Shown piece after piece: positions 61,850-64,000 of a stretch of DNA of 64,000 nt. The position numbers and the translations under genes are program-made. The notes beneath the pieces were generated by a model. That model saw nothing but the letters and a program-made list of their open reading frames with translations, was not told the origin of the DNA and did no database searches. This stretch comes from Agrypnia vestita. Lineage: Eukaryota; Arthropoda; Insecta; Trichoptera; Phryganeidae. Location: contig JADDOH010010270.1 of the NCBI GenBank assembly GCA_016648135.1, positions 62,001 through 126,000 of the forward strand. Direction: 5' to 3'. The stretch's first letter is position 1; each line of letters opens with the position of its first letter.

Positions 61850-62535
61850 GTTAAAAAAAGTGACCCATAAAAACCAAGTTTTTACTATACTCCCTTTCTT
61901 TGTAAAATACAACAATAATTAAAGACGAATTAAAACATATAACGTAACACTAAACTTACAGAAATTTTATATATTTCTAAAATGTCAGATGTTTCAAGAT
62001 TTTTTGATAGATTCAATTATCATCAATATCGTACCTTATGAATTTCCAACGACAAATGATTTAGTCAGAATCAGATTTGAGTAATATATAATTCTTAAAA
62101 ACTAAGCAGAAATCTAAAAGAAATAAATTATTATTTGATTTTTTCCCAAAAAACCCAATTTTGCTGTCATCTGTGAACCAATTGTTTTGTAAATTTTCGG
62201 AATTCGTAGTGATGTACCTATTATACCGACGGAGTAATTCAAATTTAGAAAATATTCCGCGACGTTATCGGGCCGCCGCGCCGTTGCTAATCAAACTTTT
62301 CTAATGACTCCAATTTAAAAAAACCAATAAAATTTCTAAAATTCCAAAATTATACTATAATTATTATTTTTTTTAACGAAAATTTGATAGATCTTCTTGA
62401 TCGTCGCCACGAGTCTGCTTGCCAAGTTTCAGCTCGATTGGATTACGGAAAAAGGGTCAAAAATCGATCCAAAGTTTTTGTTGACGGCAAGAAAGCAGAC
62501 GCCACGAGTAAATATAAAGGGAGTAAAAAGGCAAG
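61850..62535 (+). repeat. Repeat family A, copy 4, full length
   Basis: Starts AAAAAAAGTGACCCATAAAA and ends AAGCAGACGCCACGAGTAAA, about 685 bp. GCGACGTTATCGGGCCGCCG is at 62260. The terminal block has CGCCACGAGTCTGCTTGCC on its left and AAGCAGACGCCACGAG on its right: CGCCACGAG is a direct repeat, and next to it the GTCTGCTT and AAGCAGAC words are inverted. Confidence 0.85.
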
Positions 62536-62539
62536 ATTC

Positions 62540-62600
62540 GTCATTACTCTTCTTGTCTCTAATTTTTCTTCTTCTTTCTTTCTTCTCGTGCCCTGTCCAT
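62540..62600. other. Short interval
   Basis: Pyrimidine-rich TCTTCTTTCTTTCTTCTC tract between a family A copy and a LINE relic. Confidence 0.5.
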
Positions 62601-62882
62601 TTAACGGACGTTGAGTATGCGGACTTTGTTTACTGTGGCCCGGAACAGCTCCACAGTAGACCGGCCAAACCACTGTCTCAAATTTTTCAGCCATGAAGTC
62701 CTTCTTCTTCCAGGGCCCCGACTTCCGGCAATCTTTCCCTGCATCATGAGATGCAAGATCTCGTATTTCTCTGGATGTCTCATCACATGTCCAGGATATT
62801 GAAGTGTTCGGATTTTTATTGTTTTAATGACTTCTTTTTCTTTATTCATCTGAGCCATAACATCTTCATTCGTAACTCCCTA
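62601..62882 (-). pseudogene. RTE-like LINE C-terminus, distal part of a split copy
   Basis: The minus-strand frame 62601-62858 reads MAQMNKEKEVIKTIKIRTL, then QYPGHVMRHPEKYEIL, MQGKIAGSRGPGRRRTSW, LKNLRQWFGRSTVELFRATV and NKVRILNVR. Upstream to 62882, GVTNEDV precedes MAQMN. The same line continues in 63618-64000 (LEAFEMWIYRRILELSWMD), so about 735 bp of other DNA has been inserted between the two halves. Confidence 0.85.
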
Positions 62883-63617
62883 AAATATATTCTTCCTGCG
62901 GTGAAGGGGCTGCGTGTCGAATTGGCCTCAAGGAGTCAGAGTTGTTACATTAGGTGACTGTTGAAGGCCTTTTAAATCCTTCACAGTCGCCGCCTGTCGT
63001 ATAGATATGTACATAGAATTATATAATGCATTTAATTCTTCCTTGTGTGATTTTATCCAAAATTTCATTTTTTTTAAATCAAATAAAATTAAGATATCTA
63101 TTTTTATATTATTATTATTGTATTAACCATTCGCCTCTTTACAGATTAACGTTTCTCGTTTGGTTGAGTATTTATTTTAAAAAGTAACATAGCCAATCTA
63201 TTAAAAAACACACTATAAATTCGTTACATGGGTACTCTCTTAATTAATTTATGCGTAGGTATCATTCATCGCCCGCTTCAGGTAGCCATCCAGCTCTAAA
63301 TATAATAAAAACGCAAAGTTTAAAATTTTAAACCCTTATAGAGATGAACTCCTTCTTTAGGCGATGGGTTTGGTCGCAGCGGAAAAATATCCCCCCTCGC
63401 ATGTAGGTATCAAATACATTTTTATATTATATCTCTTATACTAGTTAAATTATTTATTCTTCCACAATTAAATCCCCTAGTAAAAGTTTTTCAAAATATT
63501 AAATTTTTTTATAGCAACCAGATATCTTCACGTAAAAATGTATTCTTATAATAAAGATTGACTTATTTACTACTTAGTTTGATCTTTTTATTTAATACTC
63601 TTACAATACCTTCAAAA
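62883..63617. other. Insertion inside a LINE copy, class unknown
   Basis: This block separates SWMDKL (right) from GVTNEDV (left) of one RTE-like copy. GACTGTTGAAGG and CCTTCACAGTC near 62960-62990 make a short hairpin. I found neither clear terminal repeats nor a target duplication. The rest is AT-rich without a frame. Confidence 0.5.
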
Positions 63618-64000
63618 TTTACAAGTTTCCATCAGCTTGTCCATCCAGCTTAGTTCGAGAATTCTTCTGTAGATCCACATCTCGAATGCCTCAAGTCGCC
63701 TTGTCAGTTCTTCGGTAAGCGTCCATGCTTCCATTCCATAGAATAATACTAAAAACACATAGCATCTTATTCGTAATCAAAGGTTGAGATCATAACTGCA
63801 GAACATCTTTCACATGCAGATAAAGGTTGCACGAGCTTGCTCTATCCGGCATTTGATTTCTACAGAAGGATCCCATCTTTCATTTAAGTTGCAGCCCAAG
63901 TATACAATACTTTGTACCTTCTCTAGTTTCGTTCCAGCTATGTAAAGATTTTCATTCAAGTCAGCTGCGTTATTTTTGATTATGAGCATGTATTTTAATA
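63618..64000 (-). pseudogene. RTE-like LINE reverse transcriptase, proximal part of a split copy
   Basis: On the minus strand: AGTKLEKVQSIVYLG-like text is partly readable as ETREGTKYCILGLQLK and YLGCNLNERWDP-type fragments, then LQL*SQPLITNKMLCVF, ILWNGSMDAYRRTDKATRGI and, in the next frame, LEAFEMWIYRRILELSWMD. This is the region from after the catalytic motif to the thumb. It runs off the window end, so the palm may lie beyond. Confidence 0.75.

Overview
This 64 kb window is AT-rich animal nuclear DNA, most likely from an insect. Several lines of evidence point that way. Many Penelope-like elements carry GIY-YIG endonuclease relics. There are RTE-, CR1- and Jockey-type LINE tails, tRNA-derived SINEs, foldback MITEs and gypsy-like solo LTRs. 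Transposase remains resemble the insect Mutator-like/Kolobok type. I cannot place the order. I found no host protein-coding gene, no rRNA, no functional tRNA and no CRISPR. Every open frame that I could recognise belongs to a transposon relic, so the region reads as intergenic DNA or a very large intron.

Layout. 0-10 kb: an unclassified repeat (family A), LINE tails at 1.4, 2.4 and 4.8-5.7 kb, a solo LTR split by a TTAA-flanked DNA transposon (3.2-4.4 kb), two J-family MITEs, and a C-family MITE split by a 193 bp insert with a hammerhead-ribozyme-like core (6.4-6.7 kb). 10-20 kb: tRNA-like SINEs, a Penelope tail (16.2 kb), LINE tails and AT-rich filler. 20-30 kb: a 107 bp-armed palindrome with a hammerhead-like motif in each arm (20.8-21.0 kb), a LINE inside another LINE tail (21.6-22.8 kb), two Penelope coding relics (24.9 and 28.5-29.3 kb) and a 304 bp tandem duplication. 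30-40 kb: the longest DNA transposon (31.3-32.8 kb, TTAA on both sides), a 131 bp minisatellite, LTR-like blocks and LINE/Penelope relics. 40-50 kb: a complete C-family MITE, more LINE and LTR fragments, two nested MITEs and a GIY-YIG relic. 50-64 kb: a Penelope tail with a SINE inserted (9 bp target duplication), solo LTRs, a third TTAA element inside a C-family MITE, a 500 bp palindrome, a GIY-YIG relic, a CR1-like LINE and three RTE-like LINE fragments.

How the parts relate. Several insertions can be ordered in time because one element interrupts another and leaves a target duplication. The most unusual signal is a set of about a dozen hammerhead-like cores (CTGANGA, a helix, then GAAA). 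In most of them GAAA is followed by a self-complementary block: ACGT, ACCGGT, ACTAGT or ACATGT. Hammerhead ribozymes are known from Penelope-like elements, and a palindromic stem III fits the idea that they act as dimers. Here the motif also occurs in short foldback elements with no coding sequence. All coordinates and alignments were made by eye, and family names are best matches from memory rather than search results.
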